Of a DNA stretch of 64,000 bases, positions 10,951 to 23,171 are shown piece after piece. Numbering within the stretch: position 1 is the first letter of the stretch; every line of letters starts with the position of its first letter. The stretch lies in assembly GCA_019614645.1 (NCBI GenBank), contig JABWDB010000014.1, positions 4,712,001 through 4,776,000 of the forward strand, read 5' to 3'. A program made the position numbers and the translations under genes. This DNA comes from Stratiolaelaps scimitus. Its lineage: Eukaryota > Arthropoda > Arachnida > Mesostigmata > Laelapidae. Under the pieces are notes generated by a model. That model saw only the letters and a list, made by a program, of their open reading frames with translations, searched no databases and had not been told where the DNA came from.

Positions 10951-11868
10951 TCAGATATCTAGTATAAGGCGGACTCTTGAGTTTAATGAATGCTATAGAT
11001 TTGTACACTGCCAGCAGTCTGTCTGTGAATATATGTATTGGTTGTTTTAATGGAATTTGGTAAAACATCTGTTCTACTTGTGGTCAAAACTAGCCTCTTC
11101 CACAGAATAATTGGCTATATATTTTGGCTCAAATTGGCACAACTCACCAAACCCTAGCAACACATATAGTAGAATGGAATACATGGCAGCGGGAGGCTCC
11201 TCTTCCCGCTGCAATATCCGGTTGATTCGGCAACAAGCCCACATGATGGCGCAGTGCCCTGTTACGCACGCGAGTCCCGCTCACCTCTCATCTCAGCTCC
11301 CTCGAAATCCGCCTAAATAAAGCCCATAACCATCCCCCGACCCGCAAGTGCGTGTGTCACCCTGTCGCCACGATCAGATCAGGATTCAGAGCTTCATGCT
11401 CCTCTGATCTCCCCCAGGTCTCGCATCTGAAACCAAATCTCGGCCTCATCACCACCCATTGTTGCCTTCGAATCGCCGCAAATCTCTGTTAGTCCTGCGT
11501 TCATGATTATTGTCAGCCACATGATCAAGTCCCCAACGACGATTACTCAACATAGAACGACAATGTGACGGCGAGAACATCGACAACAGATATCGGCTAC
11601 TTGTGTATGTGACATATACATATATATGTATATAGCGAGTGTTCCTTCTATGGCGTTTGTAATTCGTTTGTATATTGAGATTCGCGAATGTCGTCATAAA
11701 CAAATAATAATCGCCGAGAATAATCGCTATTATAGGATGATGCAGGTGGTCAGAAGGAAAACAAATGATAATGAATGAATTGACTGTTCTTCTGAAAACA
11801 AATTATAATTTTGAAATTTCCAACACAGAATAAATAATGCGTGTTCTTTGCCGCTTTTCCAATCCGAC

Positions 11869-11874
11869 TTTATT
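11869..11874 (-). terminator. candidate polyadenylation signal of PYCR
   Basis: AATAAA on the minus strand about 290 bases after the PYCR stop codon at 12161. Another lies near 11940. Confidence 0.35.
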
Positions 11875-12160
11875 TATGAAATACATGCTCGTATTCCCGA
11901 GTGAATCTATTTTTTTTTAAATTTAAATATCTGTTTTATTATTTATTTTCAAGCAGCCCCATATGAGAAGAAAAATATAGCTTGAGACTGCTCAACATTT
12001 CTAATATTAACACGAGCATCGAGCCTCCAGCTGGGTAGTGGACTAAATCGGCATATTGATAGAGCAATGTGCCTTGAAAATTGAGCAGTATTTACTGAAA
12101 TGATTACAGTTATACCGTATGAACGTATGGATGTGCATGTGTGCGACCACGCACGCGGAT

Positions 12161-12337
12161 CTAAGATAGTTGTCTGCTGCGTTCAAGAGCCTTCTGGACA
12201 GCTTCGAGGAAGGCACCTCGAACAGCAGCCCTCTCAAGTGCCGACAACCCCTCTGCAGTGGTACCTCCGGGTGAGGTCACTGAGTCGCGTAGCACCGCTG
12301 GATGCTGTCCAGTTTGACGACACAAAGCTGCCGCTCC
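12161..12337 (-). CDS. PYCR3: PYCR exon 4 (terminal)
   Basis: Acceptor AACATTTCAG before 12337. Encodes GQHPAVLRDSVTSPGGTTA, the family signature, and ends TAG at 12161. Confidence 0.92.
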   Translation of the reverse strand, partial: GAAALCRQTGQHPAVLRDSVTSPGGTTAEGLSALERAAVRGAFLEAVQKALERSRQLS

Positions 12338-14648
12338 CTGAAATGTTAGAGAGACGCCCGCTATGAAGAAATGCGAAGACAAATGAAGGCCCAAACAGGG
12401 ACGGAACCTTGGACCGGTACCCCATTGCTAATACGTATTTGTTCGATTATTGTATTTATTTGATTCTTTAGTTCTCTACACTGCGAGTCAGGTCGCCGTC
12501 TAGTAAAACGTGTCTCTCTGTGATTATAAGGAGCATAAGCAGCTGTTGACACGTCGTACTTGTCAAAATGACAGCTTATATATATATATATATAAAGTTA
12601 TTATATACGAAGGGTCGACCATTGAACGGGAACCGACATTCAATCATCCTGCGGCCGGGCTCGTATTATTTATGGCATAAATTATACACGAATGATGCTT
12701 TGAGTCCTCTTTTCAACGGACACTAGCAGCAATCAGTGAGTAATACTTCTAGCGCGGGTACATACCAGGACTGTTTGCGTAGCAAGTTTTAAGGCAAATC
12801 CCCTCGAGAATCCGCTGCGCACTGCCGCATCCGCCAGAGCTTCGACGACAAGGAGAACGAAGGCCGGGCCACTTCCAGAGACGGCTGTAGCTGCATTGAG
12901 GAGTTCTTCATTCGAAACCCTTTCACAGAGGGGCGATACGGATCCAAGGGTGTTTTGAATCAATCGATCTACCTCGTCTGACTCGTCCTTGCTAATATAT
13001 AGTGTACACCCCTCCAGGGCCAGAGATGCGACGTTTGGCATAGCGCGAATCACTCGGGTGCCTTCAGGAAGGCGCTGCCGGATTACGGGGGACACATTAA
13101 AACATAGTTCCAACATCCACTTTCGCTAATTGCAAGTTAAACGACGTCCATCACAACATTTTAATCGCTTCGATGAAACTGATCGACAAATTTCAGCCTT
13201 ATAGGTAGAATTTGAACAGAACACTTAAACATAGTTACGAGTCAAGGTTGCGATGGAACGTACAATTGATGGTCTACTCAATGGGACATCAAAACTATCT
13301 CTTTTAAATCATTTGGAATCAATGACCCGCACCATCAATCTCGGCTGATCTAAATCGTTGAACAATGACTCAAATTTGATCGCTACATACAGCGTAGATG
13401 TATATATATATATATATATTCTATCATCAGCTGAAGCGCATGGCTTAGGCTGTTTCGTCGTAATCAGATAAAATGTCGAATATTGTCCTAACATGAATGT
13501 CGTCAGTTTCGTCTCTCACCTTGGTGATGCTGTTTAGTGAAACTCCGCCAGCAATCGACACAATTGTATGTTTATCAGGCTTAATGCAGGTTCGCACTTC
13601 ATCAAGCACATGTCGTACGGTACAGGGCTTTACCGAGATGAAGATTAAGTCGCTTAACGACGCGGTCTCTCGATTGTCACGGATGCCCCGACATCCAGCG
13701 GGCAGCTCCTTGAGACAATTCTCATCAGGACAGGACGCGACCAGCTCCACACAATTGGCTATGGAACACGATTCGAATAGAAGGAATTATTGCCATTTGA
13801 ACGAACTACAACATGTTTAGGTTTAATAGCATGATAAGAAGGGTGCAAATATATTACGCCTGGACTTTGATTTTGTTTCTTTTTGGCACTGCCAAAACTT
13901 TCCTCTAAATAATAACTAAATTTATTAAGTAACAGGGCGAAACAGTGGTTGCGTCATTCACTAGCGTTAGGCTACTCTGAGGAAGGCGTATGCCTAGACT
14001 CAGGTACGAAAAGCAGGGAAGAGATCCAGTTCTTTCGACAGCGTTGCGTTCATTATTTGATATATATATATATATATATTTTTAATAAAATTTTTGGTGT
14101 ACACCTAACACTTGTGGAAATCGCAGGAATTCAGTAGGACTCCGAGAGCAAATACTCTTTAAAAAGGTTATTCTAATAATGGGGAGAAACGTCGGCACGA
14201 GCTTAGAGTATCCCGAAGAACCCGAAACGACTCAACATGGAGCAAAAATGAGCGCGGCTAGATCCTTGATTTTTATACCCTCCTGAAATCATCTAAACTC
14301 GGATGGGAGTGCCGGCTCGACGGTCGGGATCGCTACATTGTATTTTTGAGGAACGAATAATCGAAAAAGAACGAACGCAGTGGACTGGTACTGTCACTTT
14401 CTGGTGGTAAATACAAGCGGTGTCACCAATCGAATACAGCAGACTCCGTCCACAGTTGACAGTGAAGGTTTGTTTTTTATATTGGCCGGGACAAGCCGTT
14501 TTTTATAATTCTACAATTCTACATTCGTCTATTTCAGGACGAACGTCCTCTACTCGTCGAGAGTACCTTTTTGTGCGGAGTTTAGAATCCCTGCCGCGAT
14601 TGCCTGGGTCATTTTCCCCGCTCCAATGAACCCTATCCGACTCATCAT
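12161..14648 (-). CDS. PYCR3: pyrroline-5-carboxylate reductase, four exons
   Basis: Exons in coding order are 14648-14567, 13758-13520, 13074-12766 and 12337-12161, giving 268 residues with all joins in frame. The product begins MMSRIGFIGAGKM, with the Rossmann NAD(P)H-binding GxGxM motif. The middle has IFISVKP and SIAGGVSLNSITK. The catalytic/dimerisation half has VSGSGPAF followed by DSVTSPGGTTAEGL, the P5CR signature. Length and a short tail ending SRQLS resemble the 270-residue PYCR3 branch more than the longer mitochondrial PYCR1/2. The enzyme reduces 1-pyrroline-5-carboxylate to L-proline, the last step of proline synthesis from glutamate or ornithine. No N-terminal targeting peptide is evident, so a cytosolic location is inferred. 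The start is the first of two consecutive ATGs directly before the Rossmann motif. All expected motifs are present. Confidence 0.93.
12766..13074 (-). CDS. PYCR3: PYCR exon 3
   Basis: Acceptor CCGGCAG before 13074, donor CTG|GTATGT after 12766; exactly 103 codons. Encodes RVIRAMPNVASL and VSGSGPAFVLLVVEALADAA. Confidence 0.92.
13520..13758 (-). CDS. PYCR3: PYCR exon 2
   Basis: Acceptor TTCCATAG before 13758, donor AAG|GTGAGA after 13520. Encodes the second half of the nucleotide-binding domain, including DLIFISVKP. The open frame runs past the donor into the intron. Confidence 0.92.
14567..14648 (-). CDS. PYCR3: PYCR exon 1
   Basis: Start codon and Rossmann motif GFIGAGKM; donor AAAAAG|GTACTC after 14567, leaving one base of a split alanine codon. 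Confidence 0.88.
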
Positions 14649-16394
14649 TGCCTGCTTGTTATTGTCTTAGGTTAGGTTCGCGTGCAATCGCCTTAAGCTG
14701 TCTCCAAGGTGTTTGTGTTCGAGATTTTTCGAAGGTCAGACTCTTCCACTACGAATTCAGCTCGCCCGACACAGCTCACGAGCACCAGCTGCACATTCGC
14801 CGATTATGTAATAGCGCCTCATTAACCCTCATATCACCACAATATCGAACATTTGCGGAATCCGTTTTTGATGCACGCTCACATTTTGCAACACTTTTGC
14901 TCAGGGCTTGTAGCGATGTTTTGCTAGGAAATCTTCGCACCATTTCGGATTTGTCCTGCAACACTTACACACATCAGAGAAAGTTCTCGGCTCGAGGGAA
15001 ATCGCCACGAGGGCCCCACACGTCGTTAGAATCTCTCGTATCAGATGTCCGCCTCGGGTATTCTAAGCATCACCTAATCAATCAGATGATAGTATACCGT
15101 TTGAGCGACACATCGTTGTCTCCAGCTGGCCAGCGTGCAGCCTCGCTTGCGTGCTCACGTTCAGCGACGATCTTCGACTGTGAGATGTGCACGTCACAGC
15201 TTCAGGCGGCCTTCGAAAAAAAAAGTAACTAAGGAGCGGACATGGAGAAATTGACACTCTCGTTTAATAGGACAGGGAGAGAGAGGGAGAGAGAAAGAGA
15301 GATGGAAAAGAGACGTCTTACCGGGTTTGTTTTTATTTTCTATCCAACAGCCCTTCCACAACAGCGATCGCATTTCGGAGAGGATGCTGGCGGCGGTGGC
15401 AGGAATACCGCAACCTCTAGTCGACTACCAGCTCGTATTGCGGCTGTTTCGAGCAAAAGCTACAACACCGCCGTTGAAAAAGGAGCAGCGACGATATCCA
15501 CTAACAAGATTACGAAGGCCCCCCTCTTCCCAATCTTCCGTAAAGCGAACGTAATCTCCCAAACAACATACAACCATGGAATTATTTTGGGCTTTGTCAT
15601 CGGGTTTCTCTTCAGCCGTCGGGTTGATTACTGTCGGGATACCGCTATGTTTTGTTCCCCTTTCCAAGCGGATTCGAAGGGTGATGTTAGTATCTTATAT
15701 CAATCGTCGACACTGCACAGGCGACGACGATCTAGCGGCCCGCAACAACAGTGTGCAATCTGCTCCATTTAGCGTGTTCAGTGCAATCGAATGCGAACGA
15801 GGTGTGCAAACATGAAATTACAGCCTTCCTTCCTTTCTTCCTTACACGCGAAGCGAATCAAAGGCTACTACAGCAGGAATATCATTGCGGTCACTTCTAC
15901 ACGAGCGGCTTTGAATCAGGCCACGTAGATACGCCTGGTGTCACCCCAGCTTCCAGCACCTACGAGTCGGGAAGAATGGGCACGTTTCGGTTTTCGCATG
16001 AACCGCTAAAATTGTTGCGGCTGTCGCTCGAATGTTGGATCGTTTAATTTTCAGACGCAGCAAAGGCTTTATCTTATATAAATGGCAATATTTCTCCATT
16101 CAGAACTCGACAAGCCTACAAAGCGGCCAGATGCAAGGGTGCACCGTAATTATCAATAGCGTTTTCGATACTAGCTGGCTCATTTGTTTAAATCGGTTCA
16201 ATTGGGCGTATTAGAAATCCCTTCCCTAACCATTGCTGAAGTCTCGATAAAAATCATTAAGAAACGCGAATGCTAAGAACAATTAATTTGTGCGACGGCC
16301 ACCTGTTGGAATATTGCGAAACCAGTAATTGCAATTACAGATTCTAGATACGCTACTCTCTACGCTTCTACCAATTTATGTAATTTGTTTAATA

Positions 16395-16446
16395 ATCTCT
16401 GAACCACCCCTTTTGGTTAATAAAGTTGTATTTGTATTGTATTGTA
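16395..16446 (+). repeat. 3' tail of a non-LTR retroelement (candidate)
   Basis: AATAAAGTTG followed by a short tandem tail of TATTTG/TATTG units. Such AATAAA-plus-microsatellite ends are typical of LINE 3' ends. A second tail beginning AATAAAGTTG lies at 33238. No element body was recognised upstream. Confidence 0.4.
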
Positions 16447-17590
16447 AATAATAATTAAAGAATAATAATAGGGGGCGGGGGGGGGATCTTTCTTATTTTT
16501 CATTAACATCGACTTTAATAAGTCGATAAATTAATTATTATTATTATTCGTATTATTAGTATTGTTAATTTTCACTTTTTAGTATCGTCTTGCCACATAC
16601 AGTGTAATACTAGCTAGAGAGTTTCTTGAGAGTGGGCGATTAATTAAAGCTATTGGGTTTATGACTGTGTCTCTCATCGAGTATCAGCGACAGTTTACGC
16701 CCCCTCTTTGAGCCTCGTATATTGAATTACTTCAAGACGCTTACCATACGATGACCCGACTAGGTGTTATTACGAACGTCAGTGCTTGCAAAAATGACGT
16801 TCGAATGTACAGAGAAGTGTCAAGAAGCCTGCACATCTTTCCAGGTCCAATGTTTAAGCTTAGGCTCATGCAGTAACTTCATAAAGAACCTCATAACCTG
16901 AAAAAGCCATCTTTAGCAGAAATATGTAATAGAATATATTATATATGAAATTATATAGCATAACATAGCCGCCCCTAAATATGGACTTTCCTAAAACGAT
17001 GCAGATCGTTTTGTATACAATTGAGAAGCTGTCTAATTGCTATCTTTTTAATCATTGAACACATGTAAAAATCAAACGCAGCCCTTTCGTTTTGTACAAT
17101 CGAGAGTATCAGTAAGTGTCCAACATGGGCAGATCTACCGGGGGCCCGCTGCTGCCGAATATATCACGCTGAGTCATTAAGATTTGAACTGTTCCCGTTG
17201 TTATCGCCAAATGAGACTTTGCGCGGTAGGTGTGATCGTCGAGTTAAACCAGAAAGACTGAAGAAATTCATATTTTCAGCGGAAGTTTGAATGCACGTGA
17301 AGATTTCACTGAAGATTAGCGGCATCGAGGACGATAAACTCAACAAAGATGAGAGATGACTATTACCGATTTTTTTTAGAAGGAGTCCGATTTCACTAAC
17401 AGCTTAAGCACTGCTTAAGCGCTAAGTCTAAGTGGGCTTTTTGCAAAGCGTAAGATAATAATAGTATAGCAGGATCTATCTTGCTTATTGATAATTGACA
17501 ACAAAACTATAGGTCTGCAGAAAATGCTAGCCTTAATGAAAAGAACTTCAATCTCGAATTTGATGATTCGCCCATATAACAAACATGTGT

Positions 17591-17592
<2 letters not shown>

Positions 17593-17627
<35 letters not shown>
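17593..17627. repeat. (TA)n microsatellite
   Basis: About 17 uninterrupted TA units, one of more than fifteen such runs in the window. Confidence 0.95.
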
Positions 17628-17630
<3 letters not shown>

Positions 17631-18573
17631 GATTACATTAAATGTCTTAAAGGAAGTCCGACAACCCATTTGTCTCAAGATAGATAGTCTGAATCATGAT
17701 GTGACTTTATATATCATAGTCTTTTCTTTCAAAGTTTCTCATGCAAATTCTAGAGTATCAGAACATAAGAGTCGCAGCCGACGATATGCCATAACCACAT
17801 AAATCACACTCTTCACAAGATGTCTTATCCACTAGATTTTCTATCGAAATAACAACGCCTCGCATCACTATACATGCTCATATATTTCGCGTGTATATAA
17901 TCCATTTATTTCAGCAACACCAGATACTATATCATCATCATCATTAGCAGCTGGCTAGATGGCTGCTCGATAAACGAAACAATGATAATTCCCCCTTTTC
18001 TTAGATATCATATTAATAGTAATATAGTTATTAATCATAATCAGATGAAGAATGCTCCTCCGATTCTCCTCCTGTTGATAATCAGTTCACCGCTGCCGTT
18101 ATTAAATCTCTCTCTACGAAGACACCACGTGTATCGATTTAAACATCATTATCATCGGCAGCATCTTAATAATAATAATAATATCATCGTAGCTATTTAC
18201 AGTGAGAATTGTCGGGTTGACCCGATTCCCGCCGGCCTTCAATCGCATCTGCCATATCCTAGTTCAAAGTCGGCGTATCGACACGACAACAACAACAGCA
18301 ACAACAACCACCCCATCCGCATTTGTCATCATCTGTGAGGACTTCGTGAATTTTGCAATTACCTGTTACTACGTAAAACGACGTCATTTTCGTATATGCA
18401 CGTATAAGGTCTTTGATGTTGTTTGTTGTTGTGAGCAACATGTTGCGTCTGTACGTCATCGATTCGCTGTGTCGTTGTGGATACTGTCGTTGAGGCAGTT
18501 ACACCAAGCAGAGAAAGCTAGGAGGGGATAAAAACCCTTCGCATTAAGCAACACGATACTATTAATAATAGTA

Positions 18574-18599
<26 letters not shown>
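18574..18599. repeat. (TA)n microsatellite
   Basis: About 13 TA units following an AATAATAGTAA stretch. Confidence 0.95.
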
Positions 18600-18604
<5 letters not shown>

Positions 18605-18917
18605 CCACTCTGTGCCGCCACACTCAACTTTAGTTTTCTCCCATTCTTCGTCATTACCCCTCCTCTGCATCTTCGGCCTACCAGCGTTTTTATCACTAGA
18701 ACAATATCAAAATCGTCCCTATGCGACGATGCATGTATAATATTGTTACATATTTGATGCCGTATACAGGCCAGTTCCACTGCTCCATAAAGGATAAACA
18801 CTCCTTGCCCGCTCTCCATTAACTACATAGAGACACACACATACACACATCCACGTACACAAAGCGTCGCGCGCATACCCGGCCATTCACGGGCGCCATC
18901 CATCACTTCTATCGATT

Positions 18918-18918
<1 letters not shown>

Positions 18919-18956
<38 letters not shown>

Positions 18957-18957
18957 T
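18919..18957. repeat. (CT)n(AT)n compound microsatellite
   Basis: A CT run passes directly into a TA run. Confidence 0.95.
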
Positions 18958-19194
18958 ATTTTAGACATCTGCATAAACATCCTTGAGACTGTGTGTGTCA
19001 CGATGACTCGATCTTGTGTGTTGACTTCCCATTTGCATTACTCTCGTCTCTGTGCATTGCTGATGCAAATTTTGTTTCAGTTACTATCATCTCGAGCGGG
19101 CAAAAGCTAACAGAGCACCCACTAATCGGGGATTCGCTGCCTCTTCCATTAGCGTTCGTCATAGATACAATACATAGTGTAATTAACGATAGGG

Positions 19195-19452
19195 CTACAA
19201 AGCACAGTCGGTCTCAAAGGACACCCGACCGATTTTCGAGATGTCCACATTCGGTCGTTTCGGCTTGATGCCGATGGCTGTTGCAGCAAGCACAAGACGG
19301 CATTCTCGCCAGCCTTGAGGGACTCCCTTCTTCACGATCGTCAGCGTCAATACAATACAACGTCCGTACGCCTCAAATATCAAATCAAGTGTTTTGTGCT
19401 TGCAACCCTTGCGTGCCTGGACTATTGTCACGCTTACATCGATAGGCCGCCT
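19195..19452 (-). CDS. orphan ORF or terminal-exon candidate, unknown product
   Basis: An 86-codon minus-strand frame closes at TAG 19195. Its peptide has a mixed, protein-like composition (…VTIVQARKG, LDLIFEAYGRC, GWRECRLVLAATAIG) and no repeats. An in-frame TGA lies just upstream, near 19460. A possible acceptor (AACAAG|G) lies between that stop and the coding part, about 35 bases downstream of a T-rich tract, so this could be the last exon of a gene. I do not recognise the family and found no partner exon upstream. It could also be a fragment of a mobile element. Confidence 0.35.
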   Translation of the reverse strand, partial: RRPIDVSVTIVQARKGCKHKTLDLIFEAYGRCIVLTLTIVKKGVPQGWRECRLVLAATAIGIKPKRPNVDISKIGRVSFETDCAL

Positions 19453-21978
19453 TGTTCAGACGAGCAACGCGCCAACGTGTGAAAAAAAAACTCTGAAGGT
19501 GTCTTCTGCATAGGGATGCGCACGTGGGACCGATGCAAACCCTGCGCCGCTCCAACCAGCCGCAATGGATTTCCATTTCTCCAATTGGGCGCGAAGCGAA
19601 ACTGCCTGAATCAGATCAGGCATCTGAACAGCACTGGGTGACGTGCTTGGTTCGTCTCCTCCCTAGACCTCGACAAAATGACTTCAATCGTCGCTTCCGC
19701 AATGTATATATATATATATATATATATATCTATGCGCATGCTCGCGTTATTCAATTGTGTAATGACTCGTGTACGTGGTCTTCGAGGTGATCTTTCCCTG
19801 ACATGTCTGATCAATCTCTCTTTGCTGGCGGCTGTTTTCCCAGAGAGCGGTAACTGGATTTAGCGTACCTGCCTCTCTTCGTGTTTTTTTTATTGTATTG
19901 TTTAATAGATATCTGATCGTCTCCAAGGGCGGCTCTCATCTGGCAGCCATTTCGCAAATACTCAGCTATCTGAATACAACAGAAATTTATTTTTTAGCGC
20001 CTCCACTTCCGGTTCCACGCATTTGAAAAAGCCAGCTCCAGTTACGTGCACTCCTCACGATCTCTACAGTGCATCAGTCACCTTTTACTATGTTCTCTCG
20101 TCATGAACAATACATACATCGGATCATTCCAACGTATTCACTGCCCTAGGAAATCACTGCCGTATCGAACGCTGCTATTTCCATACGAAGACGATTAGGA
20201 CATAAACTGTAGAGAAGCGACTCCTGTGCTATTATTATTATTATTACTATGATCACCTTTAACAGGTAGCAAATGTCATCGTTTTCGACAGCTACGACTG
20301 AGGATAGACGGGCCCCACTCGGCGGACATCAATTACGCGACAGCGAAACATAACAACTTAGACGGGAGATAAAGCTTGTATATTGATCACAAGTGCGAAG
20401 ACCTGTCCCACCTCAACTCGAGCATGATCATTATAAGATTCACGTTCTATCTCTCTTCTCCGGTTACTTTTTGTGCCAATGGAAGTGCCAACTATATATA
20501 ATAATGATGCTCGGCATTGAAAGCTGTACGCGTTGTGTGCACACGCGTTCCAGGTCAAACACAATATCGTATATAAATAGCATACACTGTAATTGATCAC
20601 TATAATAAATTTATATACAAACGCCACATGGACAGCAGTGGATTCGTGTTGGTGGTATTACGGGTGAAACAATAGACAACGAAAAAAGTCACTACAAGCG
20701 CTATTATGACTATGTTCTCTAAGGTGAGCCGGGACCTTCGGCTGTGTCAAAGTTTCAACGCCTGTGTACATACATATCTTCTGTGATGGAGTTAGCGGTA
20801 GCCTGAATCCTGTTATACAATATGCCCATTTCGAACAGATCAGCCGTCTGAACCTACAAAAGCTTAAAACACCACAGCAGCTATGAGGTGCTACAAATGT
20901 ATAAATTCGTGGCTAATTCGTCCAGCTAATTTAAACTGCAAATTGGTTCGTAAAACACAAGCAAATTTACAGTAAAAAAATAAAACCAATTTATATGTAT
21001 CGCTATATAGCACTAAATACGACAGTACTGAGAACTCTATAACATCTAAGATCTTAATAATACGTCAAGTGTTAATGATTTCTACCATTTCGACCACTGT
21101 TATGCGTTACTATAAGTTTGCTGTTCTATATTAAAAATGATAGCAGTTGTTCGAACAGTTGATCTGTACTTTCCTGTTTACCTTATTTCGAGATAACGCC
21201 AACAGTCGTTTGGTGACCGATTAATGTGTCTTGTTATTTTCTACTGCTATTTCATATTGGCGTTGCTAGATACAATGACCAGTAAGATTATTAATCATAT
21301 TACTGCTGGAACACTCTTATTTCATAATAGGATATGTTCGAAAAGTTACACAATCCCATGGGAAGGCTGAAATCTCAATAGCTTACAATTTATGCAGTGT
21401 TTCGTAGTGGTTTTTTTCATTTTTCACCAAAGTAAACCCCCCTTTTTCGTTTTGCTTAGCTCGACAAGATTTCAGCCAAAATGTGGATATGTGTTTATAC
21501 GAAAAGTTACAGCAAAAACAAAATGCACTCAAAATTACTTTCTTCTGAAACCGTTTAACATAGATTTGATCTCCCATGGGGCTGTGTAGCCTTCCGAATA
21601 CCCCTATCTGTATCTACTGTTCCTCTCGCACGTTCATCGAGTACGAGGATAAAGATAACGGCGAACACAATGTGAGAGATTTCTGCCAGTACCCCCATGT
21701 CAACAACGTTCCCTTTTTGCCTTTCCTCTCTAACCAACGACTGCCCCAGCAAACGCAGTATCGTCACTGTCCCGAGTCCGAACGATCCTATGTCATTCGT
21801 TATCTATTGTGGGGGGGGGTTGCCGTATCCTGTGACATAATATCCGTGACATAATAGAAGTATCCATCTGCTCTATCTATCTCCTACTGTAGCGTCAACT
21901 TTCTCGATAGCCTTTTCTCTCGCAATCTTCGTTCGGTGCCCCACCCATCCCGAATCCCTCCAGTGTGTGTTTTCCCCT
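19453..21978. other. intergenic, 3' flank of the Na+/H+ exchanger
   Basis: AT-rich with (TA)n at 19704-19730 and (TTA)n near 20232. No gene is recognised. The exchanger 3' UTR should lie next to 21978. Confidence 0.4.
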
Positions 21979-22122
21979 TTACTTCTCGATGTAGTACACG
22001 TGATTAGCGAGTGCCTGGGAAGCCTGCGTGAGGCTGTTGCTCCGCTCAAAATTGAAGTCACCTTCGTCGAGGCAGAGATCCGTATCGGAGTCGTCGTCAC
22101 GGGTGTGCCGGCAATTGTCGTC
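21979..22122 (-). CDS. SLC9A6: Na+/H+ exchanger exon 9 (terminal)
   Basis: Acceptor GAACCAACAG before 22122 is the first AG after a long pyrimidine-rich stretch. Encodes [20 protein letters not shown] and ends VYYIEK at TAA. The DDDSD…L..DGD-like block matches the vertebrate NHE6 tail. Confidence 0.87.
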   Translation of the reverse strand, partial: DDNCRHTRDDDSDTDLCLDEGDFNFERSNSLTQASQALANHVYYIEK

Positions 22123-23135
22123 CTGTTGGTTCGCGCGTGGTTCGTGAGCGATCGGCCGACGCACGGCCGGCCAATGGCGGCAGCGAACAGCGACGAAGAG
22201 GGAAGCGATTGCAGACCGTTACCGATGACGTCGATGAAACACGTACAAGCACGTTGACAAGCACATGAGCCGTACGAGGTGATCGGTACAAGTACCGCCG
22301 ATGCGGATCCGGGTGAACAATCCAATTCGTTACGTCGGAGGGAGACGCCAGTGAAACACGAAAGGAAACGGCACAGCGAATAAAGGCAAACACAAGCATT
22401 CGTTTCGTTTAGTGCGTGGAGGACGCTGGCTGTCATAACTATTTGAGAGAATTTTGGTGATCTCAGCAAAAATCGGTAGGGTCGCATCGTGACTGTGACA
22501 AACATTGGTGTTGCTGCATTTCTCAGTTTCAGGTGTCAACATGGCGAACACTACCACATGATACGATGATGATGCGAAAGGATAGATTGCTAATAGATCG
22601 CATAGAATGGCAAGCTGGTGACATCGGTCGTCACCGAAATGAAGTTCATCCCCCTACTGTAAAAGGCCCTTTTAAAGGTCGATGCAGGCGCTATTTGTAG
22701 ATCTATATTATTATTATTACTATTATTAATATTATAAACCATTGGAGCGTCGCGTTATTTTGGTTAATCTCCGCGGTGATACGCACTGCTACAATTAAAC
22801 CTCTAAGAAGTAGTCTTTCGCTCTTTTGTTCTTTTCTTTTTGTTCTTTCTTGTCTGGACCCTACCGTGGGCTAATAATTTAGATAATAATAATTTAATTA
22901 GATCACAATATCGAGAGCGCAAAGTGAAAGTTACAATGATTCGCAGTTTCAGAGTAGGCTATTATATTTTTGACGCGCATGTTAATATTCGCCATTTTGC
23001 TAAAGCGTTTAATGTAAGGCTATGACGTGGTTAGGCCATAGAAAGGCACAGCAGGAATAAATGCGTCGAAAACGGTGCTAGATATATTAGGCCTTGGTCA
23101 AAAGTTCATTTTTCCGCGTTCAAGGTGTTTATCAT

Positions 23136-23171
<36 letters not shown>

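Larger units (their letters stand above)
9584..12160. other. upstream region of zinc-finger gene and 3' flank of PYCR
   Basis: No coding exon is recognised. The middle (about 10.0-10.95 kb) is CpG- and triplet-rich and is described separately. The remainder is AT-rich, with a short CA-rich stretch at 9840-9890. Overlapping open frames on both strands at 10.2-10.95 kb are low-complexity shadows. Confidence 0.4.
14649..19194. other. intergenic upstream of PYCR
   Basis: The PYCR promoter should lie directly above 14648. Plus-strand frames at 14648-15232 (194 codons, no ATG start) and 15242-15772 (176 codons, containing a (GAGA)n run) resemble no family I know. An ATG at 15576 in a good context opens a short hydrophobic frame (MELFWALSSGF…), also unrecognised. 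From 16.4 kb the sequence is AT-rich with (TAA)n, (CAA)n and long (TA)n, and I see no gene there. Confidence 0.4.

Noticed and set aside
14648..15232. 194-codon plus-strand frame opposite the PYCR start
   Set aside because: It begins at a non-ATG codon, covers the likely PYCR promoter, shows no known motif and has an indifferent Ser/Arg/Leu-rich composition. Treated as chance.
15242..15772. 176-codon plus-strand frame
   Set aside because: It has an ATG, but the start runs through a GAGA repeat and the two other frames are also partly open. No domain or splice support was seen.
19360..19400. GVPQG within the orphan ORF, considered as the reverse-transcriptase VPQG motif
   Set aside because: The residues around it do not match any reverse-transcriptase block, and no other motif of that family is nearby.
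21873..22505. 210-codon minus-strand frame over exchanger exon 9
   Set aside because: It is a different register from the DDDSD exon and is a shadow of that exon plus GC-rich intron.
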